DNA of 64,000 bases from Dallia pectoralis (Eukaryota > Chordata > Actinopteri > Esociformes > Umbridae). The translations under genes and the position numbers were made by a program. Below the pieces are notes generated by a model. It saw only the letters and a program-made list of their open reading frames with translations, was not told the origin of the DNA and did no database searches. Shown in pieces: positions 55,221-64,000 of the stretch; within the stretch, counting starts at the first letter, position 1; each line of letters begins with the position of its first letter. The DNA lies in assembly GCA_029465975.1 (NCBI GenBank), contig CM055755.1, positions 9,913,304 to 9,977,303 on the forward strand, given 5' to 3'.

Positions 55221-57488
55221 TCAGAGTCTGCCGTCGTGGGCGACGTCGTGGCGGAGGCCATCGTGGGCGCCGTCGTGGCGGCGGCCATCGGGGGCGCAGT
55301 CGTGGCGGCGGCCATCGTGGGCGGTGTCGTGGCGGAGGCCATCGTGAGCGTAGTCGTGGCGGCGGCCATCGTGGGCGTCGTCGTGGCGGCGGCCATCGTG
55401 AGCGTAGACGTGGCGGCGGCCATCGTGAGCGTAGACGTGGCGGCGGCCATCGTGAGCGTAGACGTGGCGGCGGCCATCGTGAGCGTAGTCGTGGCGGCGG
55501 CCATCGTGAGCGTAGTCGTGGCGGCGGCCATCGTGAGCGTAGTCGTGGCGGCGGCCATCGTGAGCGTAGTCGTGGCGGCGGCCATCGTGGCGTAGTCGTG
55601 GCGGCGGCCATCGTGAGCGTAGTCGTGGCGGCGGCCATCGTGAGCGTAGTCGTGGCGGCGGCCATCGTGATCGTAGTCGTGGCGGCGGCCATCGTGAGCG
55701 TATTCGTGGCGGCGGCCATCGTGAGCGTAGTCGTGGCGGCGGCCATCGTGGCGTCGTCGTGGCGGCGGCCATCGTGAGCGTAGTCGTGGCGGCGGCCATC
55801 GTGAGCGTAGTCGTGGCGGCGGCCATCGTGAGCATAGTCGTGGCGGCGGCCATCGTGGCGTCGTCGTGGCGGCGGCCATCGTGAGCGTCGTCGTGGCGGC
55901 GGCCATCGTGGGCGTCGTCGTGGCGCCATCTCGGGCGGCGATGCGGCAGCCATTGTGGGCGGCGATGCGGCAGCCATTGTGGGCGGCGATGCGGCAGCCA
56001 TTGTGGGCGGCGATGCGGCAGCCATTGTGGGCGGCGATGCGGCAGCCATTGTGGGCGGCGTCGCGGCAGCCATCGTGGGCGGCGATGCGGCAGCCATCGT
56101 GGGCGGCAGCCATGTGGGCGGCAGCCATCGTGGGCGGCGATGCGGCAGCCATTGTGGGCGGCGATGCGGCAGCCATTGTGGGCGGCGTGCGGCAGCCATT
56201 GTGGGCGGCGATGCGGCAGCCATCTTGGGCGGCGTGCGGCAGCCATTGTGGGCGGCGATGCGGCAGCCATTGTGGGCGGCGATGCGGCAGCCATTGTGGG
56301 CGGCGATGCGGCAGCCATTGTGGGCGGCGATGCGGCAGCCATTGTGGGCACTGGCGTGACGGTGGCAGCCATCTTGGGCGCTGGCGTGACAGCCACAGCC
56401 ATCTTGAGCGCTGGCGTGACGGCGGGAGCCATCGTGGGCGCTGGCGTGACGGCAACAGCCATCTTGAGCGCTGGCGTGACGGCGGGAGCCATCGTGGACG
56501 CTGGCGTGACGGCGGCAGCCATCTTGGGCGCTGGCGGGACGACGGTAGCCATCCTGGACGCTGGCGTGACGGCGGGAGCCATCGTGGGCGCTGGCGTGAC
56601 GGCAACAGCCATCTTGAGCGCCGGCGGGACGACGGCAGCCATCTTGAGCGCCGGCGGGACGACGGCAGCCATCTTGAGCGCTGGCGTGACAGCAACAGCC
56701 ATCTTGAGCGCTGGCGTGACGGCGGGAGCCATCGTGGACGCTGGCGTGACGGCGGCAGCCATCTTGGGCGCTGGCGGGACGACGGTAGCCATCTTGGACG
56801 CTGGCGTGACGGCGGGAGCCATCGTGGACGCTGGCGTGACGGCGGCAGCCATCTTGGGCGCTGGCGGGACGACGGGAACCATCGTGGGCGCTGGCGTGAC
56901 GGCAACAGCCATCTTGAGCGCCGGCGGGACGACGGCAGCCATCTCAGGCGCTGGCTCCTGTAAATCCAGCCATGTCCTCCACCACGTCCTAATAATGGCC
57001 GTGGGCTGGTCATCCAACCCCTCCGGGGGTTTCTCTGTCCCTGAAGTCGGCGGCAGAAAAGGGTCTTCCCACGGCGGGGGTAGTGGCTGTAGCTCCAGGG
57101 GTTTTCCTCCCCCTGTCTGCAGCCCCGGAGCAGTGGGTGGCCGTTCCTGCAGCACCAGGACCGTGGGTGTACTCTCCGCGGTCCTCCCGGAACACCTCCT
57201 TAGCTCCCCCCCAAAAACCTTCTTGGGACGCCTTCGGGGTGCCCTCTTGCTTTCCTCCGGGAAGGACCGCGGACCCGATGTAACCAGCCCTGATAGCTGC
57301 ATAGGTGGCTCATACCCGAAGTAAGCACGGAGGCGCCTATACTCCTCTTCGGGCGTCTCCGGCTTACCCCAGTCCCACTGCTCCGTGGTGCGACGGTGAG
57401 CTTCATCCTTCGGGGCGCTATAGCTTGCCCCCCCGAGGAATCCACTCACCGTCTGCTGGCTCCGCTGGCTTCTTTGATGGCTTCGCAT
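55221..57488 (-). CDS. Proline-rich, repeat-expanded ORF of the young LTR element
   Basis: 755 codons, starting at the ATG two bases after the 5' LTR. About 180 N-terminal residues are non-repetitive: MRSHQRSQRSQQ, a PETPEEEYRRLRAYFGYEPP segment, a basic APRRRPKK segment, and PWEDPFLPPTSGTEKPP with RTWWRTWLDL. Then follow decapeptide repeats (MAPAVTPALK type), octapeptide repeats (MAAASPPT type and its frame-shifted forms) and nonapeptide repeats (MAAATTTLT, WPPPRLRSR, GRRHDYAHD). Single-base slips move the reading frame within the arrays, yet all three frames stay open, so several other long frames (such as 55,187-57,013) also exist. It occupies the position of gag, but I see no gag or pol domain. 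Function and expression are unknown. An alternative is that only the unique N-terminal part is selected. Confidence 0.6.
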   Translation of the reverse strand: MRSHQRSQRSQQTVSGFLGGASYSAPKDEAHRRTTEQWDWGKPETPEEEYRRLRAYFGYEPPMQLSGLVTSGPRSFPEESKRAPRRRPKKVFGGELRRCSGRTAESTPTVLVLQERPPTAPGLQTGGGKPLELQPLPPPWEDPFLPPTSGTEKPPEGLDDQPTAIIRTWWRTWLDLQEPAPEMAAVVPPALKMAVAVTPAPTMVPVVPPAPKMAAAVTPASTMAPAVTPASKMATVVPPAPKMAAAVTPASTMAPAVTPALKMAVAVTPALKMAAVVPPALKMAAVVPPALKMAVAVTPAPTMAPAVTPASRMATVVPPAPKMAAAVTPASTMAPAVTPALKMAVAVTPAPTMAPAVTPALKMAVAVTPAPKMAATVTPVPTMAAASPPTMAAASPPTMAAASPPTMAAASPPTMAAARRPRWLPHRRPQWLPHAAHNGCRIAAHNGCRIAAHDGCRPHGCRPRWLPHRRPRWLPRRRPQWLPHRRPQWLPHRRPQWLPHRRPQWLPHRRPQWLPHRRPRWRHDDAHDGRRHDDAHDGRRHDDATMAAATTMLTMAAATTTLTMAAATTTLTMAAATTTPRWPPPRLRSRWPPPRIRSRWPPPRLRSRWPPPRLRSRWPPPRLRSRWPPPRLRHDGRRHDYAHDGRRHDYAHDGRRHDYAHDGRRHDYAHDGRRHVYAHDGRRHVYAHDGRRHVYAHDGRRHDDAHDGRRHDYAHDGLRHDTAHDGRRHDCAPDGRRHDGAHDGLRHDVAHDGRL
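55236..55928. repeat. 27-bp minisatellite (element interior, third array)
   Basis: About 25 units of CGTGAGCGTAGTCGTGGCGG plus CGGCCAT. At least three units lack one base (CGTGGCGT in place of CGTGAGCGT), which shifts the frame. GC-rich and CpG-rich, in strong contrast to the AT-rich surroundings. Confidence 0.97.
55929..56346. repeat. 24-bp minisatellite (element interior, second array)
   Basis: About 17 units of GCGGCAGCCATTGTGGGCGG plus CGAT. Variants have GCGTCG, and some units lack one or more bases (GGCGTGCGGC). Confidence 0.97.
56347..56956. repeat. 30-bp minisatellite (element interior, first array)
   Basis: About 20 units built on GCTGGCGTGACGGCGGGAGC plus CATCGTGGGC with several alternating variants (GGCAACAGCCATCTTGAGC, GACGACGGCAGCCATC). 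All three arrays share the GCCAT core, read as ATGGC on the coding strand. Confidence 0.97.
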
Positions 57489-57490
57489 TC
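57479..57490 (-). promoter_or_regulatory. Predicted self-primer binding site
   Basis: The first 12 bases after the 5' LTR, in sense GAATGCGAAGCC, contain AATGCGAAGC. That is perfectly complementary to GCTTCGCATT in the LTR (57,736-57,727 and 54,837-54,828), which lies 30 bases downstream of the TATAAG box. An RNA starting there could fold back and prime its own reverse transcription. No canonical tRNA-primer TGG site is present at this position. Confidence 0.7.
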
Positions 57491-57901
57491 TGTCACGAGA
57501 CTCGTAGGGTGTAGTGCAGGATGAAGCCAGGTGCAGAGCCAAATAATCCGTTTTGGTAAGTTTATTACGACAATCAAACATAAAACAAACCGTGAACGGC
57601 GGAAAAAGCCTAAACTGTTGTAAATGAAAAGAACAATGCGCATATATAGCGGCTTCTAATAAAACATTTAGACAGTAGTAGACCACGACCAAAACACTCA
57701 CCTCTAACTAACATGTGACATAGAACAATGCGAAGCAATGAGTGCACTGCTCGCGACCCTCTTATATCCCAACATAAAGTGACAGATTACTAACAGCTGT
57801 GACCACGTGAAAGAGGAAGTAATCACAGCTAGTGAGAACAAAAACACGGAAGTGGATCACCGAAATGGAAGTGTAGCAACGCCACCACACCAGTCGTGAC
57901 A
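57491..57901 (-). repeat. 5' LTR of the young element
   Basis: 411 bp. In sense orientation: U3 with CACGTGGTCACAGCTG and a TATAAG box at 57,766-57,761, predicted RNA start at about 57,736, AATAAA near 57,560, and end CTCGTGACA. Confidence 0.95.
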
Positions 57902-57906
57902 ATGTG

Positions 57907-58457
57907 ACATTCTTTAAACAGGGGTTGCCTCAAAATACACAGACAAAAGAACAAGCAAATTATAATAAAGTAACAGGCCCAGCCCACAAAAGTTGTTATG
58001 GTATTAAATACACACATATTAGAATAATTTCAGTAGACCAGGAACAGGACAGAACAGTGTTACCATTAAGGATACAGATTCAACAATTTATTTATTTATT
58101 TAACTTTTATTTAACCAGGTTTGCTGAATGAGAACAAATGCATGCACTCTACAACTGAGCTGCACCAACTCCTCCAATACATCTACAAAGCTAAGATAAT
58201 GGCCAAGTTTTTTCTAATCAAAATGCATTATATACAGTATAATGCCCCGAAAACAAGAACAGAAAATACATTGATTTTAGCATTGCTGCCTGATCCTAAA
58301 CACACAAGTATGTGTTTACTAGTTAATTTGTATTTAATATTTATGTTGTGAAATATTCTTAGCTCTTTAAATATTGCCTCAGCCATAATTGCAGGTGAAA
58401 CAGCTTGTTATGTAATGGGCATGCCAACTAGTAATTTAAAGTCAAGTTTAGGGTGTG
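57907..58457. repeat. Segmental duplication, copy 2 continued
   Basis: Resumes the sequence interrupted by the young element and matches 27,795-27,840 (AAACAGGGGTT and CTCAAAATACACAG), then 37,412-37,665. A TTATTTATTTAACTTTTATT plus TAACCAGGT block at 58,088-58,122 is a common fish dispersed-repeat motif. No gene seen. Confidence 0.7.
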
Positions 58458-58904
58458 TGTTACAGCCTCCAAAGCCTTTTCCCGCCATCTACAAGCAGGC
58501 TTTGGTGGTCGTCGTCACCGGTCTTCTAGCTCCCCCGTTCATCACACCATCGTCTTGTCTCGTCATTACACACACCTTGTGTCATCCCCTTATAACAAAG
58601 ATTATATAGGTTCCCTGAGTTTGGTCGTGAACATGTGTGGAATTGGTTCATGTTGCGTCTTGTTGATTGTGAGTTACTTAAATTACTTAGAGGAACCGTA
58701 GTTCCATGTTTCATCTATTTATTGAGTCGTAGTGACTTTGATGCGCTGTGTCGCACATGTTGGTATTTTTTAAGAGTACTAGTGAGTGTGACTGTGAACT
58801 AAGTGTCTACTGATAAAAGATGTTGCTGAATAAACACCACTCAAACAATATTGTTCCTGTGCCTAGCTTTGTCTTTCTGCTAGACCTCATATCAGTGTGT
58901 GACA
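58458..58904 (+). mobile_element. Solo LTR, 447 bp
   Basis: Begins TGTTACAGCCTCC and ends CAGTGTGTGACA. A TATATAGG box lies at 58,603 and an AATAAA signal near 58,829, plus orientation. Copy 1 of the locus repeat (37,655-37,670) lacks it at the same place (GGGTGTGAGACAC). The target duplication is not clear (GTGTG left, GAGCG right). Related to the LTR at 35,487. Confidence 0.85.
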
Positions 58905-59234
58905 GAGCGTCAAGAGTGTACACACATTAGCTTACTGTGTTTGATTAGTAGGATTTAGCGAATTACCAATTATTTATTCGTTTTTATCACCACTCCCTCC
59001 ACCCACAAACCCCATTTCATTCAAGAACATAACACACACATAGATCGGAGTAAATGTTTGCTTTTGGTTTAGTTAACAGAGTCAATAAAGCGTCACGAAG
59101 TTGGTTAAGGGGTGGAGCTAAAACACTAGAAGTGGGAGGAGACACAGTGCTTCAACTGAAGGTTTACTAAAAAATCATAAACTATTTTTTAAAAATTAAT
59201 CCATGTCTTAATCCATGCCAATATATAAACTCCA

Positions 59235-59475
59235 TTTACTACTTACGTCTGCTAGAATCTTAACTAGAACAATGAAATGTAACCACATTACCCAGGTACT
59301 AGCCTCTTTACATTGGCTGCCTGTTAAGGCTAGGGCAGACTTTAAAGTACTACTGTTAATGTATAAAGCTTTACATGAACTTGCTCCCATCTATCTCATT
59401 GAATTAATCCAGCCATACATACCTATGTGTAACCTAAAATCAAAAGAAGCTGGCTTCCACAAATCCACCTAACTT
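59235..59475 (+). pseudogene. L2-type LINE C-terminal fragment
   Basis: Reads TSARILTRTMKCNHITQVLA, then SLHWLPVKARADFKVLLLMY and KALHELAPIYLIELIQPY, the C-terminal region of fish L2 ORF2. No RT upstream. 5'-truncated and dead. Confidence 0.85.
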
Positions 59476-59952
59476 TTTTACAAATCCACTTTACTTCCAG
59501 AATTCTGCTTTGCTTCCACAAACTCTATTTATTTCTCAAATGCTTCTGAAACAAACGAGGATCTGGACTGCATCTCTCAATGTGGCCAGCTATACTTGTT
59601 TTATCAAGTGATTGCAAAAGGAATTCTTGTGTAAAAACCTTGTTTTTTATTCATACATTTATTTTGTGAATTAATTTTTAACATGCAACCATATCACTAT
59701 TATTTGCCACCTGTTGTGAATCAAGCTTGTGACAAATACAATTTCATTTGTCACTCTGACAAGTGTGTGTACATACGCTGTAGATATTACTGTAAGGATC
59801 TCCTGTTTAAAATCAAACAACACCCATTACTTATTTGCGCCATATAAATCCTCGCAATGTTCGGAAGAACTATAGCAGCTTCTGGAAGATGTGAAAGATG
59901 GCATTTTCTCTTTGATAGTACAAGCCACATTAATCAGCGCAAAATACATGTT
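59476..59952. other. No gene recognised; part of duplication copy 2
   Basis: The CTTCCACAAATCCACCTA repeats and GACAAGTGTGTGTACATAC at 59,758-59,778 match 41,215-41,275. Nothing coding. Confidence 0.5.
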
Positions 59953-60186
59953 CTTCCCTCTAGTGGTCACAGTGAAACAACACATGTTCTAATAGCAGAA
60001 TGCCTCCACTGGGAGGCACTGTTGAGTTGTAGTGCACCAGGCTGTAGACTACCGGCAATGTTGAACACAACCTGACCAGACAGTAGAGTAAAAGGGAAAG
60101 GAGATCACCTAAAAGGGGTCAACAGTATGACCCAGAGAGACCTGGGTATATGCTGCTGAGCAGAAAAGATTGGAGGAAAGGGAATG
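59953..60186 (+). other. Ultra-similar 234-bp block, copy 2
   Basis: Counterpart of 43,680-43,913 with two or three differences. A donor-like CAGGTGAGTAACC follows at 60,218. The sequence between the block and the donor differs between copies in length and content. Confidence 0.5.
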
Positions 60187-60839
60187 AATAAGCAATGAGC
60201 AACAGTTAATCCTGCAACAGGTGAGTAACCTGTTATCTCCCTTTATTTCCTCTATAACACACCATCTCTTTACCTCAGCCCTCCCTGAATACTAATGAGA
60301 AGGAATCAGGGTCAGAGTCGCAGTCAGCGCTAACAGCAAGAAAAACAACACACCTAAATCACATTGTTTCTAAAGACTTCCGCATATGCAGAGGTCTGAA
60401 ACGAGTTCCAACAAGCCAAAACCTACATTATTGCATGACTCAGCGTGCCGTTTTAAAAGCTGTCAAGAAATACTTCATTACCAAAATGAATGTGAACATC
60501 AGCCAGTATCAATCAGTCACATGTATTTTATAAATAACAATATTTGAGCGATATAGGCCTTTTGTGTACATAGAAATAATCTTAGATCTTTGAGTTCACC
60601 TCATGAAAAATGGGGGCAAAAACAAAAGTGTTGCGTTCAGAATTTTGTTCATTATAGTTTAGTTTAATAATTATTAAATGCATTTTTTAAATGCAAAGAG
60701 ACAAAAATACACTAGGTCAAATACAGTCAGAAATGGACAACCTGGAGGGTTGATGCAGGCTGGAGGCCGAAACTGTCAGATAGTGTCAGCTGCTCAGCCT
60801 GTAACACAACCAGGGGGGCCTTAGGAGGGGTCTGCTACA

Positions 60840-61690
60840 TGTCCTTAGGGCCGATCGGTCCCACATGCTTCCATAGTTGCTAACCTATGGGCTTCTCCAT
60901 GATATATTGAAATATACAGCTGCGTTTCATCAGAATAACAGTGAAAATTTGCATTATGGTTTCGGATGACATCACCCAGAACCAGAATATATATTGACAA
61001 CAAAAGTGGTCCTAAAACTGAGCCTTGAGGACACCCAAAGCATACCTTTGATTTGTCCGAGGATAGGCGTCTACACAAACAAACTGAATTCTATCTACTA
61101 AATAAGATCTAAACCATGTCCTCGTAGCCCAACATGGGTCTCCAATATTTTTAAGAGAACGGAGTGATCAATAATGTCAAAGGCAGCACTAAGATCGAGA
61201 AGCAAAAAGAGAGATGGCGAACCTTTATCCGAGGCCAATATAAGGTAATTTACCACCTTAACGAGTGCAATAGTGGGGTCGGAAAACTTGAGCTTTTCAT
61301 AAATATTATTTGTCTTCAGAAAGGCAGCAAGTTGTACCGACTCTGATTTTATCTAAAGTATGATTGTGACAATCCGTAGGTCCTGAGACATGCAGGACAA
61401 AACCCACTGATTCAATTCTGGCTTCAAAAGCCTTTTGAAGAGGGTCATTGGTTTATCCATGTGAATATTAAAAACCTCAGAGGTTAAAATAGAATCTGCC
61501 ATGACCTCAATGTTGGACAGGAATTCTGGAAACTCACTGAGGGACATTGTCCATGACCCGGGAGGCCTGTAAATAGTAGCTTCTGTACAGTAGTCAGTAC
61601 TGTACAGAATTAGCATGTTCACGAGTAGACACTAATAGTTTTATTGTTTTATAAGCAATTTGAAAGACATAATTCTCCTAATAAAAGATC
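60840..61690 (-). pseudogene. L2-type LINE RT fragment, antisense
   Basis: On the minus strand the RT motifs GCPQGSVLGPLLLSIYILVL, GDVIRNHNANFHCYSDETQL and YISI (the YADD box changed to YSDE) are at about 61,030-60,890. The LDLSAAFDIID-type motif is encoded at about 61,200-61,165. Upstream sequence to about 61,690 has no intact frame. Dead. Confidence 0.82.
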
Positions 61691-61699
61691 ATGAGACAT

Positions 61700-62560
61700 G
61701 CATAACTTACCAATCCATATTGCGTCCAGGCCACAGTTACATTTACTGTACTAATAAAATGTGTGACAAAACCAATTTGTTTAGTGTGTATGCATGACAT
61801 TTGGCCGACGCCTCGGGGAGAAACACCAGGCCGAAAGCTGCAAAAGGGGCCTTTGAACACAGCCCAAACTTTACACTTAAACTCAGCTCACCTTATGCTT
61901 CTAAACAAGGCACACCTGCTCACAATCAGGCCATATGAAACAGACAACAAAGGTTCATAGCAAAGCAGTTCAGTGCAAAAAAGTAAAAATGATAAAACAA
62001 TATAACCTAGCTCAACTAGATGTTTCACTGCCTTTGATGTTGAGCTGCCCCAGCACCCTGAGTCTGGAAGACGAGGAAGACAGCCAGGGGAAGAAGAGTG
62101 TTGAGGCTGCTAAAGCTTCGGTCTTGTTGTGTCCCTGGTAGAATTCTTAGTACAGTACAATAAACAGAGAGATGGAAAATGTAAGATTTTCCACACAATA
62201 ATTAAATACATCTTGTCAGTATATTTCTGGATTTTAAGAAAATGTAAAAACACCACTTAAAGCTGTTTTTGTCCTGTTTTTTTATTCAACACAACACAAT
62301 TCTAGATCTGTAAACAATGCACATAAGTTGGTATGATAGAAGTTTGAGCCTACTTTAAGCAAGCGTTTCTATTTTGAAATCATTGAGAAGAGCTTGTATC
62401 CAGAGTGATTTACAGATGATACATTTGTGTTTACATGCGGAAAAGTCACAGTCACGTACACAACACCAGTACACAAGTTACCTGTCTGAAATCGTAATCA
62501 GAAACATAATTTTTGGTTGAATAATTTTTCTCAAACTCAGTAATGCAATATGATTACATC
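61700..62560. repeat. Segmental duplication, right end of copy 2
   Basis: Matches 44,050-44,520 (CAATCCTTAATT and CATTTGGCC-ACGCCTCGGGG blocks) and 44,690-44,835. No coding potential beyond chance frames. Confidence 0.8.
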
Positions 62561-62696
62561 CGCATGCACGTACGCAAACCAGAAAACTGACACTGGGATA
62601 CATTTGCATGCACGTACGCAAACCAGAAAACGGAGACTGGGATACATTTGCATGCACGTACGCAAACCTAACACTGGACACTGGAATACATTTTAC
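62561..62696. repeat. 44-bp tandem repeat, three copies
   Basis: Three copies of a 44-bp unit starting GCATGCACGTACGCAAACC and ending GGGATACATTT. The unit contains the palindrome-rich GCATGCACGTACGC. Confidence 0.93.
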
Positions 62697-63778
62697 CAAC
62701 GGGAACAGAACCTGCAATTATAAGGACTAAAAGTGATTGACTTTCTAAACGCTATATTAATGAATATATTGTGAATGACACTGTTATGTGTCAGCATTAC
62801 ATGGAGATTATAACAAGTCGTCCCTTTTCTTCCGTAAATACTCCCCTAAACAAGTCTTCAAATAAAATGGAAAAAGATCAAATGTAAGGCCTATTATAGT
62901 TAGACGAAATATGCGTCGGTAGTTGATTATTGTACCACATTTTGTACTGGTAGGCAAATATAGACATTAAAGCATATTTTACCAGCCAAACCCAGAGGTA
63001 AATTATCCAATCAATCACAATTTTCCCCAAACCTGAATATAATATCATTGTCATTGGTAACCCATTGAAATATTTCTTTCACGGAAACATAGCTGATGTG
63101 TGTTTTAGGGTCAGTTGCAATTGTGTCTGGTGGTTTAATGTATAATATACTGAATTAATATTTCACCTATGCAGTGAACAAAACCTTGTACATCCCAGCC
63201 AAGTTATTATAGTTACTATGACGACGTCTTTGGAATCAGTGCATTGTGTTGATTGGACAGTGTGACATTTTATCAGTCGAGATCTCCTTCTATGGCTCAG
63301 TGGCCGTGTTGAGAGACAACAAAAGATCTAGCAACTTTGAGACACCAGTTTTTGCGCCGCGAGACCGAGAACGCCACTGGGTTCCTGACCTAACCCGGTC
63401 TCAGGGAGGAGAGTGTGGGCTCCACGATGTGACTCCATGTGACCACTGAATGTGACCACTGACTGAATGAGGCTTGTGACCAAAACGGATTGGTTCACCC
63501 TTTTATGAATTGCTTAAGTCCATGTCTTCCATAATATGGCATCATATCCTTATCTGACAGCCAGTCCTATAATAATGTGACGTGTTATAACTGATTGAGG
63601 TCAGAGAAGATGTGCCTAAGGTGTGCGTGTGGGTGTCTAATCAGCACTGATAACATTTTTCCTGTAATAATCTGTTTGCAGCAGGGATAACTGTGTGTGG
63701 TTAGGGTGTGTGGTCACCCAGATAAAACATATGAAAAACTTGCCTTGAAGTGAAACTAAAAGAAACAACAGAGAACTA
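62697..63778. other. No gene recognised
   Basis: Intergenic sequence. A 67-codon plus-strand frame (63,246-63,449) has no domain or splice context. Confidence 0.4.
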
Positions 63779-64000
63779 CAACGATCAGCCATAACATTAT
63801 GACCACTGACTGGGGTGGTGAATAACACTGATAATCTTGTTACCATATGGCACCTGTCAGTAGGTGGGACATATTTGGCAGCAAGTGAGCGTGTTGTCCT
63901 CAAAGTTGATGTGTTAAAAGCAGGGACAATGGGCCAACGTAAGGATCTGAGCGACTTTGAAACGGGCCAGATTGGGATGACTAGATGACTGGGTCAGAGC
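63779..64000 (+). mobile_element. Left end of a Tc1-like element, cut by the window edge
   Basis: After a TA at 63,777-63,778 the sequence CAACGATCAGCCATAACATT begins a well-known fish Tc1-like family. The transposase start is at 63,929 (MGQRKDLSDFETGQI, helix-turn-helix). A stop TGA at 63,986-63,988 interrupts it after GMTR, so this copy is inactive. The rest lies beyond the window. Confidence 0.88.

Larger units (their letters stand above)
54592..57901 (-). mobile_element. Complete, young, non-autonomous LTR retroelement
   Basis: 3,310 bp between ATGTG target duplications (54,587-54,591 and 57,902-57,906). The two 411-bp LTRs (54,592-55,002 and 57,491-57,901) appear identical, so insertion was recent. 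In minus-strand order: 5' LTR with TATAAG box and AATAAA signal, a primer site directly after it, one repeat-filled ORF, a polypurine tract AGTGGGGGATAC (55,014-55,003), and the 3' LTR. No protease, RT, RNase H, integrase or zinc knuckle is encoded, so enzymes must come from a related element elsewhere. It interrupts the locus duplication: the flanks GTGACATTCT...TAAACAGG and CTCAAAATACACAG continue the sequence seen at 23,700 and 27,800. Placement in the Tf1/sushi-like gypsy group is an inference from the primer arrangement. Confidence 0.95.

Noticed and set aside
55166..57324. Long plus-strand ORFs (up to 394 codons) rich in alanine, valine and arginine
   Set aside because: They are stop-free shadows of GC-rich minisatellites. 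The LTR orientation, TATA box, poly(A) signal and polypurine tract all place the element on the minus strand.
63246..63449. A tRNA- or SINE-like start (ATGGCTCAGTGG) inside a 67-codon ORF
   Set aside because: No second promoter box at the right spacing, no tRNA fold, and no poly-A or repeat tail. Too little support for a call.

Overview
The window looks like a gene-poor, repeat-rich stretch of a teleost fish chromosome. The evidence is a vertebrate galactose-3-O-sulfotransferase gene with introns, fish-type L2 and RTE/Rex-like LINEs, several Tc1-like transposons of fish type, many LTRs beginning TGT and ending ACA, and long CA/TC microsatellites and minisatellites. A pike- or salmon-like lineage is possible but is only an inference. 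No bacterial operons, tRNA, rRNA or CRISPR arrays were seen.

Layout. 1-1,060 resembles the end of a large locus repeat. 1,950-45,490 and 50,550-62,690 are two old, collinear direct copies of that repeat, interrupted by different insertions. Each copy carries, near its left side, a short minus-strand exon (5,812-5,928 and 52,697-52,819) that looks like the first coding exon of an unidentified gene. Each also carries a 234-bp block (43,680-43,913 and 59,953-60,186) that is almost identical while its flanks have diverged. The only complete-looking host gene, a GAL3ST2-like sulfotransferase (46,066-48,102, minus strand), lies between the two copies.

The first large copy is swollen by insertions: a LINE with a fold-back 5' end (8,828-10,053), a nearly full-length Tc1-like element (15,990-17,607), minisatellites, a 3-kb tandem duplication (26,143-32,570) with an extra partial copy at 22,593-23,898, an unclassified DNA transposon (32,246-34,831) with remains of a spliced gene, and L2 pieces.

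The most interesting object is a young, non-autonomous LTR retroelement at 54,592-57,901 (minus strand). It has two 411-bp LTRs that look identical by eye, a 5-bp target duplication and no pol gene. Its one long ORF starts two bases after the 5' LTR and runs into three successive minisatellites with periods 30, 24 and 27 bp. The first bases after the 5' LTR are perfectly complementary over 10 nt to a site in the LTR 30 bp downstream of the TATA box, which is the arrangement expected for self-primed reverse transcription of the Tf1/sushi type. At least six other LTRs or fragments of related families are present, and none has a pol gene in the window.
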